Under the pieces are notes generated by a model. The model saw nothing but the letters and a program-made list of their open reading frames with translations. It was not told the DNA's origin and did no database searches. This document shows, piece after piece, positions 1-6,529 of a DNA stretch of 9,234 nucleotides (positions are counted from its first letter, which is position 1; every line of letters starts with the position of its first letter). Both the position numbers and the translations under genes were made by a program. This DNA is from Bacteroidales bacterium (lineage in GTDB: Bacteria > Bacteroidota > Bacteroidia > Bacteroidales > UBA7960), in NCBI GenBank assembly GCA_003557765.1, contig PWNO01000306.1:1-9234 (forward strand), given 5' to 3'.

Positions 1-394
1 AAGGAAACCCTTTTAAACCAGCATACCTTAGGGGCCAGCATAACCTTTAGAAGTTCGCTATTGGCCGAAATGCACATACAGCCATTTTTCCAGCGCATCG
101 TGACCCGATCTTTATTTATGATTTCTGCGGGTCCGGAAAAAGGCTTTGCCAATGAGTTACCTGCGGGTTGCATCACAGATATATGCATTGCGCAAGGCAC
201 ATCCCAAATACGGATTTACACAAACGCCTCAGGCATTCTCAACTCAGCGAGCGCCCCCTCTTTGCAACAAGGCAGAAGCCGACAGCCTGCCTGCTGACCC
301 ATCTCCGCAGCCCGGGTGCTGCGGTGACCGGGTCTTGCTAACAGCCAATAGCTTACTTCCTGCTCCCAACCTCCTGGCCGTTCAGTTTAACGTA
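1..394. other. Stretch without a convincing gene
   Basis: No reading frame here looks like a real protein. The plus-strand frame from a TTG at 61 to 297 has no recognisable domain, and a frame starting at 146 mostly runs antisense through the lpoB-like gene. I see no tRNA or rRNA. The one clear structure is the stem-loop at 296-334, listed separately. The stretch lies downstream of the minus-strand lipoprotein gene, so part of it is probably that gene's 3' untranslated region. Confidence 0.6.
296..334 (-). terminator. Large stem-loop downstream of the lpoB-like gene
   Basis: A perfect 7-bp stem, CCGCAGC (305-311) with GCTGCGG (318-324), closes a 6-nt loop. An outer 5-bp stem, GACCC (296-300) with GGGTC (330-334), encloses it with short internal loops. 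It lies about 60 nt beyond the stop codon of the minus-strand gene, where a transcript end is expected. Neither strand has a run of T after the hairpin, so it is not a classical intrinsic terminator. It could instead protect a 3' end or be a palindromic repeat. The structure is seen directly; the terminator role is inferred. Confidence 0.35.
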
Positions 395-976
395 TTAATT
401 CCGGATGGTCTTGCGGATCTGCTTCTCCCCGATCCACACACGTTCATTGGTTTGCATGTGTGTGAGGTCCAGGTTCACCTGGTAATACACTACCCTGTCG
501 CGTCCGTGCTGGTCGACGATGGAGTTCATCGTGCCGGTAAGCATGAAGTCTGCGCCGGTTTCCATTTGCCACTGGGCAACAGTTTCGGGGTTTGCAAATT
601 CATGCTGGTCGGCTCGTTCTTCCCGGATCTGCTCCCGGAATTCGGCATCCTGAACCAGGCGAACCCTGCCGCTGTTGAGAAACTCCCGCTCCATGTTGCG
701 GATGAAGGTTTCTGCGTCAATGTGCTCATGGCTGCGGTTGCGCACATCACCGACGATGACCACGGGTGAGCGATCATTTTCCTGGGTAAAGCGCTCAAGC
801 CAGGGACGCATCAGTGCATCATCAATCATTTCTTGTGCCACCAGGCGTGAATCCGTGTCGTTCCAACGACCGCTGAGGTCAATGGCTCTATCGGTATCAA
901 CGCGTGTGACCTTTCGCTGACAGCCTGCAGCCACCAGTAAAACCGCTAAAAGCGTGTAAATCAATGTTCTCTTCAT
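395..976 (-). CDS. lpoB: LpoB-like penicillin-binding protein activator lipoprotein
   Basis: This 193-residue protein resembles the LpoB family, outer-membrane lipoproteins that in E. coli stimulate the peptidoglycan synthase PBP1B. A lipoprotein signal peptide (residues 1-18, hydrophobic core LIYTLLAVLLVAAG) ends in a lipobox with Cys19 as the lipidated residue. The mature part carries family-typical stretches: LSGRWNDTDSRLVAQEMI from residue 34, PVVIVGDVRNRSHEHI from 71, NSGRVRLV near 101, GADFMLTGTMNSIVD from 141, and YQVNLDL followed by WIGEKQIRK near the C-terminus. After Cys19 come Q-R-K, with no acidic surface-export signal, so it probably faces the periplasm. Only about 15 residues separate Cys19 from the folded domain, whereas E. 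coli LpoB has a long flexible linker. The ATG at 976 is chosen because it gives the intact signal peptide. The gene is divergent from the transporter genes. The family call is firm; the partner synthase is unknown. Confidence 0.87.
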   Translation of the reverse strand: MKRTLIYTLLAVLLVAAGCQRKVTRVDTDRAIDLSGRWNDTDSRLVAQEMIDDALMRPWLERFTQENDRSPVVIVGDVRNRSHEHIDAETFIRNMEREFLNSGRVRLVQDAEFREQIREERADQHEFANPETVAQWQMETGADFMLTGTMNSIVDQHGRDRVVYYQVNLDLTHMQTNERVWIGEKQIRKTIRN

Positions 977-1194
977 GACGATAGGTATTAAATTAATCTC
1001 AACGAATTTAAGAAAAAACTTTTTATGGGAGCAACAAAAATTACACCAAAATGGGTTTGAGGTTGCCCCAGGTGTCTGCGATGATTTGGAGTTAAAGCGG
1101 TGTATTGCTGGATTATGGGTTTATTCGGTTCTGGGGTTCTGGTTTTGCGCTTTTGATGGGGATTAAAATGGTCGGGGTTGAACGGTTATCCCAT

Positions 1195-1225
1195 GAGATC
1201 CCTCACTTCGTTCGGAATGACGATC
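1195..1225. repeat. Short quasi-palindromic motif resembling a dispersed intergenic repeat
   Basis: The core at 1203-1220 (TCACTTCGTTCGGAATGA) is an imperfect palindrome: outer TCA/TGA, one mismatch, then T-A, T-G, C-G around a tiny loop. It is flanked by GATC on both sides (1197-1200 and 1222-1225). Motifs of the form GATCCCTC-CTTCG-TTCGG-ATGAC recur between genes in many bacterial genomes, and I recognise this by resemblance only. A single copy is present here, so repeat status rests on recall, not on the window. Confidence 0.4.
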
Positions 1226-1307
1226 CTCAACCTCAACTTTAATCTTAACCTATATCCTAAACGCTCAATCGTACGCTGTGGTACACATGCTGAACGATAA
1301 CGAACAC

Positions 1308-1338
1308 TTTGGCAAAGCGCTGGTTTGTGAAAAATTTG
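1308..1338 (+). promoter_or_regulatory. Candidate Bacteroidota-type promoter for the adaptor gene
   Basis: TTTG (1308-1311) is followed after exactly 19 bp by AAAATTTG (1331-1338), matching the phylum's TAnnTTTG -7 element at all but the first base. The spacing fits the known 19-21 bp. Transcription would begin a few bases after 1338, leaving a 5' leader of about 75 nt before the ATG at 1420. In AT-rich DNA such a match can occur by chance. Confidence 0.4.
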
Positions 1339-1401
1339 CAAGAATTTGTTTTTCAGGAATATGCGTGTATTGGCACAAAATTCGTTGCTGTTTGGGCAAA
1401 A

Positions 1402-1419
1402 TCTAAAACCCGTATTTCC
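1402..1419 (+). promoter_or_regulatory. A-rich translation leader of the adaptor gene
   Basis: There is no Shine-Dalgarno sequence. Instead CTAAAAC (1403-1409) ends 10 nt before the ATG at 1420. The same kind of element precedes the ATPase and both permease genes, which supports 1420 as the start over the upstream in-frame TTG at 1309. Confidence 0.45.
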
Positions 1420-2670
1420 ATGGACAGGAAAATTGAAAAAAAGAAATGGACGTTTAAAAGGATAGGCACGATAGCTGCCGCATCATTGTTTGGGTTGTTT
1501 ATCGTTTACCTGCTTTTTTTACGCGACAGCAGCAGCAGGCTATATGTCGACAAGGACAAGATGACTATCGCCACCGTACAGCAGGGGCACTTCCAGGAGT
1601 TCATCCCGGTCGACGGCGTGGTGCGGCCGAAAACCACCATCCACATCGATGCCGTGTTCGGTGGTCGCGTGGAAGAGATCTACCAGCGCGATGGTGCACA
1701 GATAGAAGAAGGGGATAAGATCCTTCGCTTGTCGAACGCGCAGATCGAGATGAACTACATGCAGCAGGAAAACGTGGCGCTCGAAGTGCTCGACCGCTAT
1801 CAGAACACCCGGCTGGGGCTTGAGCGTAACCTGTTCAACCTGCAACGTCAGCTCATCGACCTGGAATACCGTCTCGACATCGCCCAAAAAAATTACGCGC
1901 GCAAAAAGCAGTTCCACAAAAAGAATGTGATATCAGAAGAAGAATATGAAAATGCCTACCGCGATTACCATTTTGCCAAGCGGAATTATGAGATCGGGTT
2001 GCGTACGCTGGAGCACGATTCGTTATACGTAGCCAAGCAGATGGATGCGATCAACGAGTCCATCGACAGGGTACAAGGCAACATCCACATGCTGCATGAA
2101 ACCCTGGACAATCTGATCCTCCGGGCGCCGATCAGTGGTCAGCTCTCCTCTTTCCACGCAGAACGCGGTGAAACCAAGAGTGCCGGAGAAAACCTCGGAC
2201 AGATTGACGTGCTCGACGGCTATAAGCTGCGCGCCCGCATTGACGAGCGATATGTGAACCGCACCTATGTGGGGCAGCCTGCATCGTTTGTGTATGGTGG
2301 CACAACCTATGACCTGGAAATTGACAAGATTTACAGCGACATCACCGGTGGTGCCTTTGAGGTGGATCTTCAGTTTAACGGAGACGAGCCTGCGGGCGTA
2401 CGCAGGGGCCAGACCATCCAGCTCCGGCTCGAGTTCAGTGGCGTAGCCGATGCCCTGATCATTCCCCGGGGAGGGTTTTATCAGACCACCGGCGGCAACT
2501 GGATCTATGTGCTGGACTCTTCAGGTTCGCAAGCCACCAGGAGACCGATCCGTGTAGGAAGGCAGAACATCCACCATTATGAGGTGATGGAAGGCCTGGA
2601 GCCCGGTGAACAGGTGATCGTATCTTCCTATGATGCCTATGGCGGCAGGGAAAGACTCATCTTCCGGTAA
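1420..2670 (+). CDS. HlyD/MacA-type periplasmic adaptor subunit of an ABC exporter
   Basis: This 416-residue membrane-fusion protein would bridge the inner-membrane permease and an outer-membrane TolC-like channel. A lysine-rich cytoplasmic tail (1-14) precedes one membrane helix (about 15-35). Then come the first half of a lipoyl-like domain (about 67-105), a long alpha-hairpin (about 106-230), the second lipoyl half (LRAPISGQLSSF from 234, through about 262), a beta-barrel (about 265-340) and a membrane-proximal domain opening with ALIIPRGGFY (345). At the hairpin tip, R161-x3-F165-x6-S172 resembles the R-x3-L-x6-S TolC-docking motif of this family, with Phe in place of Leu. The frame is open upstream to a TTG at 1309, but the extra 37 residues look unlike the family, and the ATG at 1420 gives a normal start. 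The ATPase gene follows after 258 bp. The substrate is unknown. Confidence 0.9.
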   Translation: MDRKIEKKKWTFKRIGTIAAASLFGLFIVYLLFLRDSSSRLYVDKDKMTIATVQQGHFQEFIPVDGVVRPKTTIHIDAVFGGRVEEIYQRDGAQIEEGDKILRLSNAQIEMNYMQQENVALEVLDRYQNTRLGLERNLFNLQRQLIDLEYRLDIAQKNYARKKQFHKKNVISEEEYENAYRDYHFAKRNYEIGLRTLEHDSLYVAKQMDAINESIDRVQGNIHMLHETLDNLILRAPISGQLSSFHAERGETKSAGENLGQIDVLDGYKLRARIDERYVNRTYVGQPASFVYGGTTYDLEIDKIYSDITGGAFEVDLQFNGDEPAGVRRGQTIQLRLEFSGVADALIIPRGGFYQTTGGNWIYVLDSSGSQATRRPIRVGRQNIHHYEVMEGLEPGEQVIVSSYDAYGGRERLIFR

Positions 2671-2694
2671 GCCGTTTGAGGCATAGCGCTGGCG

Positions 2695-2722
2695 AAGCCC
2701 CGGGAGTTTGTGATTCGGGCTT
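2695..2722 (+). terminator. Weak stem-loop after the adaptor gene
   Basis: AAGCCC (2695-2700) pairs with GGGCTT (2717-2722) across a 16-nt loop, about 25 nt after the adaptor stop codon, followed by TAAAG rather than a T-run. It could partly end or attenuate the adaptor transcript before the ATPase gene. The stem is short and the call is tentative. Confidence 0.22.
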
Positions 2723-2855
2723 TAAAGATAGCAGGGTCAGCACCTGGGCTGGCCGAAGTTGCCTGAGGCGTTTGAATGTACTTGTTGGAGGCAGACCTTT
2801 CGTCTATTGGACAACAACCGTGGTTATTAAAAACAGCATAAGGTGGCAGGGTTCA

Positions 2856-2888
2856 GTTGGCCATCATTAAGAAAAAAAACATAATTTG
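2856..2888 (+). promoter_or_regulatory. Possible second promoter ahead of the ATPase gene
   Basis: GTTG (2856-2859) is followed after 21 bp by ATAATTTG (2881-2888), close to the Bacteroidota TTTG / TAnnTTTG pair but with one base fewer between TA and TTTG. It would give a leader of roughly 35 nt before the ATG at 2929. With the 258-bp gap and the hairpin at 2695, it suggests the ATPase-permease part may also be transcribed separately from the adaptor. Confidence 0.28.
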
Positions 2889-2913
2889 CAATTCAAAATC
2901 AGTTTCAATTAAC

Positions 2914-2928
2914 CTAAAAACTATCGTC
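2914..2928 (+). promoter_or_regulatory. A-rich translation leader of the ATPase gene
   Basis: CTAAAAAC (2914-2921) ends 7 nt before the ATG at 2929. The bases CTATCGTC directly before this ATG are identical to those before the lpoB-like start (977-984, minus strand). The leader decides the start against the in-frame TTG at 2857, whose extra 24 residues are lysine- and asparagine-rich translation of intergenic DNA. Confidence 0.45.
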
Positions 2929-3636
2929 ATGATCAAAACAGTAGAATTATCAAAAGTGTTTCGCACCGAGGAGGTGGAAACCACCGCCCTGAACCAGGTT
3001 TCCTTTGAAATCAGAGAAGGAGAATTTGTGGCCGTGATGGGTCCTTCAGGCTGCGGCAAGTCGACGCTTCTGAACATCCTGGGACTGCTCGACAACCCCA
3101 GCGGCGGAGCATATCATTTCCTGGATGAAGAAGTGGCTAATTATTCGGAAAAGCAGCGTGCCAACCTGCGCAAACGCAATATCGGCTTTGTTTTCCAGAA
3201 CTTTAACCTGATCGATGAACTGAGCGTGTTCGAAAACGTGGAGTTGCCCCTGATATACCTGGGATACAGCGCATCTGAAAGAAAGCAGCGCGTAGAAGAG
3301 GTGTTGGAGCAGATGCAGATCATGCACCGCCGAAACCACTTCCCTCTTCAGCTATCAGGTGGTCAGCAGCAGCGTGTGGCCGTTTGCCGCGCCGTCGTGG
3401 CCAAGCCGCACATTATCCTTGCTGACGAGCCCACGGGCAACCTGGACTCGACCCACGGCGACGAGGTGATGCACCTGCTCGAAGAGCTCAACAAAAACGG
3501 CACCACCATCATCATGGTGACACACTCCCAGCGCGACGCCTCTTATGCACAACGCATCATCAGGCTCTTCGACGGCCAGATCGTCACTGAGGATAAAAGC
3601 ACGGAGTTTGTGTTGACTGCGGCGGCTGCGCAATAG
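2929..3636 (+). CDS. MacB/LolD-type ABC transporter ATP-binding protein
   Basis: This 235-residue cytoplasmic ATPase is a complete stand-alone nucleotide-binding domain. It shows Walker [10 protein letters not shown] (38-46, Lys44), the Q-loop in VFQNFN (Gln90), the signature LSGGQQQR (142-149), Walker B IILADEP (162-168, catalytic Glu167), the D-loop NLDS (171-174) and the H-loop His199 in VTHSQRDA. Length and motif wording match the LolD/MacB/FtsE branch, which pairs with FtsX-like permeases acting on periplasmic or membrane substrates. All catalytic residues are present, so it should be active. It would dimerise beneath the eight-helix permease encoded 70 bp downstream, and perhaps also beneath the second permease, which has no ATPase of its own nearby. 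The family call is firm; whether it acts in efflux, lipoprotein handling or antimicrobial defence cannot be told. Confidence 0.95.
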   Translation: MIKTVELSKVFRTEEVETTALNQVSFEIREGEFVAVMGPSGCGKSTLLNILGLLDNPSGGAYHFLDEEVANYSEKQRANLRKRNIGFVFQNFNLIDELSVFENVELPLIYLGYSASERKQRVEEVLEQMQIMHRRNHFPLQLSGGQQQRVAVCRAVVAKPHIILADEPTGNLDSTHGDEVMHLLEELNKNGTTIIMVTHSQRDASYAQRIIRLFDGQIVTEDKSTEFVLTAAAAQ

Positions 3637-3660
3637 GCGATTGCCAAGAGCTGGATGTGA

Positions 3661-3678
3661 AAAAGCAAGAAGGCTTTT
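3661..3678 (+). other. Small hairpin between ATPase and first permease
   Basis: AAAAGC (3661-3666) and GCTTTT (3673-3678) form a 6-bp stem around AAGAAG inside the 70-bp gap. It is AT-rich and weak, so it should not block read-through; the two genes are probably co-transcribed. At most it might tune mRNA processing between them. Confidence 0.25.
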
Positions 3679-3687
3679 AGTCATGAA

Positions 3688-3706
3688 TTAAAAACACCCG
3701 AGTAAT
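3688..3706 (+). promoter_or_regulatory. A-rich translation leader of the first permease gene
   Basis: TTAAAAAC (3688-3695) ends 11 nt before the ATG at 3707, in place of a Shine-Dalgarno sequence. It is the third instance of the leader pattern seen before the adaptor and ATPase genes. Confidence 0.4.
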
Positions 3707-6121
3707 ATGTTTCTCAACTACATCATCATCGCCTGGCGTAACTTGCTCAAAACGCTGTTATCAAGCAGCATCAGCATATTGTGCCTGGCAGTGGGCATCT
3801 CCGGCGCCATCATCATGACCCTTTACTTAAACCATGAGCTGGCCTACGATACCCACCATGAGGACCACGAGCGTATCTTCCGGATGGAAGGCATCTACGA
3901 CATGGCCGGAACCACCTACCATATGGCCATCACGCCGTTTCCACTGGCGTTGGCTATGGAACAAGAGATCAGCCAGGTAGAAAGCTTTGTCCGCTTTTTC
4001 ATACCGGATGATGAAGTAAAGGTGAGGGCGGGTGACCACGAGTTCCTGGAGCCGGGTGTCACTTTTGCCGACTCTACCGTGTTCGATGTCTTTACGCATA
4101 AGTTCGTCCACGGATCCTCACGCGGTGCACTTTCCGAGCCGAACACCATGGTGCTGACCCGCTCGCTGAGCGAGAAATATTTTGGGGATGAGAATCCGGT
4201 AGGACTGGATCTTAATGTAGGCGGCAATCATTACATGATCACCTGGGTCATTGAAGACCTCCCCGGCAATTCGCATTTCAGATACAAGGCGCTCTTGTCG
4301 ATGGCCACCCAGGACAGGGAGATGGTGTATGTCATAGACCCTGAGCTTTTCTGGAACATCAACATCACCTATACCTATGTGAAATTGCACGAGCGGGGTG
4401 ACATGGTACACGTGGCGGAACGCATGCCGGAGCTGTTGGACAAATATGTGTCTCCCATGGGAGAGATGATGGGCGCAAGTGCGCAATTTGTGTCCACCCC
4501 GTTGCGCGACACCCATTTCAATCCTGTGATGCTAAGTCCGGAAGGCGGCAGCAAAACCATCCTGCTGATCTTTTCGATGGTAGCCTTGTTTTTGGTGATC
4601 ATCGCAGCCATCAACTACACCAACCTGGCTACAGCAAAGGCAGCCACACGGGCCCGTGAGATCGGCATCCGCAAGACGGCAGGTGCCAGCCGCGGACAAC
4701 TGGTGTTGCAGTTCCTGTCGGAATCGCTGCTGATCGCCATCGTTGCCCTGATCGTTTCATTGCTCATCGTGGAGCTGTTGCTTCCGGCCTTTAATGCGCT
4801 GACCAACAACGACTTTGTTTTGGCAGACCTGATCCGGCCGGGCATCCTGATCCAGGTCTTGCTGATCACCGCCCTTACCGGGCTGGCAGCAGGCATCTAT
4901 CCAGCCCTGTTCCTGAGCCGGATGCAGCCCGCCATCACGGTGAAAGAACACGGCGACCAACGTGGACATTCTGGCACGATGCGGAAGATCCTGGTCGTAT
5001 TCCAGTTTACCATCTCTATCATCCTGGTGGGCGGCACCCTTACCGTACAGGATCAACTGGGCTTCCTGCGAAGCAAGTCCCTGGGCTTTGAGCCGGACAA
5101 CACGGCGGTGGTCAACCTGCAGGGCAGCGCATCCCGCGGACAGATTGAAACGCTTGAGCAGCGTATCCAGCAGCACCCCAGGGTGAGCGCAACATCCAAG
5201 GCCTTTTCTGTTCCCGGCAAGGGACACAACATGAACGCCGTGCGGGTTGAGTCAGAAGAGGGGCCACAGGAAACGGTGATCGCCGTCAACTATGTCGACC
5301 ACCAGTTTGTGGAAAACCTGGATATCAAAATGATAAAAGGCCGCGGCTTCGATCGCGACATGCGCACGGATGTCAGCCAGGCTGCCATCATCAACGAAAC
5401 AGCAGCCAGAAAATACGGCTGGCAAGACGACCCCCTGGGCAAACAGATCTTCATGCATTATGACGATGAAGGAAACCCCCAAACCATCCTCCGGGTGATT
5501 GGCGTCTTCAGCGACTATCATTTCCTGTCCCTGGATCATCATATTGAACCCATGATGATGATCATGCCTGCAAACCCTGCACAGTTCCGTTATGTCATCA
5601 TCAATTATGATGCGGGTGCCAAGGAAGAAGTGCATGCATTCATTGAAATGGAAACACGCGCCTTTGACCAGGCACTGATGCCGGAAGTTGTCAGTTTGCA
5701 AGCGGGCTTCCTGGAAGCCTTTGAAACCGAAGAACGGCAAAGCAGGCTGTTTGGCTTCTTCGCTGTGGTCACCATCGTGATCTCTTTTATCGGCCTTTTT
5801 GGTCTGTCATCTTATATGATCAACCAGCGCAGGAAGGAAATCGGCGTGCGCAAGGTGCTCGGCTCCTCACTAAGGGGCATCGTGATGATGCTTTACAAGG
5901 AATATCTTCGCCTGATCCTGGTCGCTGTCGTGCTGGCCACACCTGTCACCTGGTGGCTGATGAGCCGGTGGCTGGAGCAGTTTACCTACGCCATGGACAT
6001 GTCCTTCACGCCACTGATCACCGCGGCCGTGACCGCCATCATTGTGGCATTTCTCACGGTGAGCTTCCATAGCCAACGTGCCGCGCGTATTGACCCGGTA
6101 ATTAGCCTCAGGGCCGAGTAA
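3707..6121 (+). CDS. FtsX-like/MacB-type ABC transporter permease (first copy)
   Basis: This 804-residue integral membrane protein would be the transmembrane part of the exporter, coupling ATP hydrolysis to conformational change in the periplasm. It has the duplicated layout of Bacteroidota FtsX-like permeases. The first half has a membrane helix (about 20-42), a large periplasmic MacB-like domain (about 43-280) and helices near 283-305, 335-358 and 378-402. The second half has a helix at about 427-447, a second periplasmic domain (about 450-678) and helices near 680-703, 732-753 and 768-788. The conserved cytoplasmic coupling segments are AREIGIRKTAGASRGQL (316-332) and RRKEIGVRKVLGSS (708-721). 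The second periplasmic domain shows the family stretches INETAARKYG (562-571) and VIGVFSDYHF (597-606). The C-terminus RIDPVISLRAE is typical. Nothing is truncated. It most likely works with the preceding ATPase and adaptor; the substrate is unknown. Confidence 0.93.
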   Translation: MFLNYIIIAWRNLLKTLLSSSISILCLAVGISGAIIMTLYLNHELAYDTHHEDHERIFRMEGIYDMAGTTYHMAITPFPLALAMEQEISQVESFVRFFIPDDEVKVRAGDHEFLEPGVTFADSTVFDVFTHKFVHGSSRGALSEPNTMVLTRSLSEKYFGDENPVGLDLNVGGNHYMITWVIEDLPGNSHFRYKALLSMATQDREMVYVIDPELFWNINITYTYVKLHERGDMVHVAERMPELLDKYVSPMGEMMGASAQFVSTPLRDTHFNPVMLSPEGGSKTILLIFSMVALFLVIIAAINYTNLATAKAATRAREIGIRKTAGASRGQLVLQFLSESLLIAIVALIVSLLIVELLLPAFNALTNNDFVLADLIRPGILIQVLLITALTGLAAGIYPALFLSRMQPAITVKEHGDQRGHSGTMRKILVVFQFTISIILVGGTLTVQDQLGFLRSKSLGFEPDNTAVVNLQGSASRGQIETLEQRIQQHPRVSATSKAFSVPGKGHNMNAVRVESEEGPQETVIAVNYVDHQFVENLDIKMIKGRGFDRDMRTDVSQAAIINETAARKYGWQDDPLGKQIFMHYDDEGNPQTILRVIGVFSDYHFLSLDHHIEPMMMIMPANPAQFRYVIINYDAGAKEEVHAFIEMETRAFDQALMPEVVSLQAGFLEAFETEERQSRLFGFFAVVTIVISFIGLFGLSSYMINQRRKEIGVRKVLGSSLRGIVMMLYKEYLRLILVAVVLATPVTWWLMSRWLEQFTYAMDMSFTPLITAAVTAIIVAFLTVSFHSQRAARIDPVISLRAE

Positions 6122-6151
6122 GTGCCGGGTTATTATAGGGGGGGTAGTTTA

Positions 6152-6176
6152 CAGTAAGCAGAAGAAAGCAGTAAGC
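6152..6176. repeat. CAGTAAGC short direct repeat
   Basis: CAGTAAGC occurs at 6152-6159 and 6169-6176, 17 bp apart start to start, with AGCAG/AAGAAAG sequence between. It starts 31 bp after the first permease stop. It looks like a short low-complexity intergenic repeat; no function is apparent. Confidence 0.45.
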
Positions 6177-6252
6177 GGCTTTTGGGTTGAGCAAAAGCAA
6201 TGCCCTTGTGCGGGCCGCAATTGGCCGGCCACATTTTTTAAAAGGATGGCCC

Positions 6253-6279
6253 GTAGAGACAGGGCTTGACCTGTCCGAA
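6253..6279. repeat. Hairpin element beginning GTAGAGACAGG
   Basis: GACAGG (6258-6263) and CCTGTC (6270-6275) form a perfect 6-bp stem with loop GCTTGA, preceded by GTAGA. Dispersed hairpins of the form GTAGAGAC-NNN-GTCTCTAC occur between genes in several bacterial phyla, and this looks like a decayed member lacking the outer arm on the right. That link is recall and resemblance; only one copy is in the window. Confidence 0.35.
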
Positions 6280-6347
6280 GTTTTTGCAAATCAGTTTGAA
6301 GACAATGCAACCCCGGAGCTTTCGGCTATTAGACATTGCGGCCTTTT

Positions 6348-6374
6348 GACTTTAAGTATAATAATGCTAAAGTC
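6348..6374. other. 7-bp inverted repeat around an AT-rich centre
   Basis: GACTTTA (6348-6354) and TAAAGTC (6368-6374) are perfect inverted arms separated by 13 bp containing TATAAT. It could be a weak hairpin or a binding site for a dimeric regulator about 160-180 bp upstream of the second permease. It is not followed by a T-run. The function is unknown. Confidence 0.35.
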
Positions 6375-6450
6375 AGCCTATCCATCACCATAGGTGGATG
6401 GCATTAATCCCGATTTTTGCTTCGCACCGCAAATTTTTTATGCCGCACAG

Positions 6451-6460
6451 GCCCGCGGGC
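6451..6460. other. Perfect 10-bp GC palindrome
   Basis: GCCCGCGGGC is self-complementary with no loop, 69 bp before the second permease start. It might be an operator half-site pair or chance in GC-rich DNA. No second copy is seen nearby. Confidence 0.25.
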
Positions 6461-6513
6461 AAAGCTCAGACAGCACATTGCCACACTTAAAGGACGTGGG
6501 CTTTCAAGTTAAA

Positions 6514-6529
6514 CTAAAACCCTCTGATC
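6514..6529 (+). promoter_or_regulatory. A-rich translation leader of the second permease gene
   Basis: TTAAACTAAAAC (6509-6520) ends 9 nt before the ATG at 6530. It closely matches the ATPase leader TTAACCTAAAAAC (2909-2921), sharing TTAA-CTAAAA. It supports 6530 as the true start of this gene. Confidence 0.45.

Larger units (their letters stand above)
977..1419. other. Divergent intergenic region between lpoB-like gene and adaptor gene
   Basis: This 443-bp gap separates oppositely transcribed genes, so promoters for both should lie here. The first ~70 bp next to the lipoprotein gene are AT-rich, but I found no convincing Bacteroidota promoter match on the minus strand. A near-perfect tandem 8-mer (GGTTCTGG twice, 1127-1142), a dispersed-repeat-like motif (1195-1225) and a candidate promoter for the adaptor (1308-1338) are seen. 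A short frame at 975-1166 has no protein-like features and is not called. Confidence 0.6.
6122..6529. other. Non-coding gap between the two permease genes, rich in small palindromes
   Basis: The 408 bp hold no convincing gene; a frame at 6187-6393 begins with TTG and has no domain. Several structures occur: a CAGTAAGC direct repeat (6152-6176), an 8-bp palindrome GGCCGGCC (6223-6230), hairpins at 6258-6275 and 6348-6374, a CCATC-ACC / GGTGGATGG near-palindrome (6382-6400), a small TTTGC/GCAAA hairpin followed by a T-run (about 6416-6437), and the 10-bp palindrome GCCCGCGGGC (6451-6460). I found no good Bacteroidota promoter. Whether the second permease is transcribed from here or by read-through is open. 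Confidence 0.6.

Noticed and set aside
61..297. A 78-codon reading frame starting with TTG
   Set aside because: No domain, signal peptide or leader element; composition looks like translated intergenic DNA.
146..769. A 207-codon plus-strand reading frame
   Set aside because: Most of it lies antisense to the lpoB-like gene, whose protein has clear family motifs; the plus-strand product has no recognisable features.
1309..1419. TTG extension of the adaptor by 37 residues
   Set aside because: The added residues are not adaptor-like and overlap the candidate promoter; ATG 1420 has the A-rich leader and gives the usual short cytoplasmic tail.
2676..2870. Small 64-codon reading frame between adaptor and ATPase
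   Set aside because: No protein-like features; it overlaps hairpin and promoter-like sequence.
2857..2928. TTG extension of the ATPase by 24 residues
   Set aside because: The ATG at 2929 begins exactly at the usual family N-terminus and has the A-rich leader.
6357..6362. TATAAT as a sigma70-type -10 box
   Set aside because: The nearby TTGAC lies only about 6 bp upstream, far too close, and Bacteroidota use a different promoter form.
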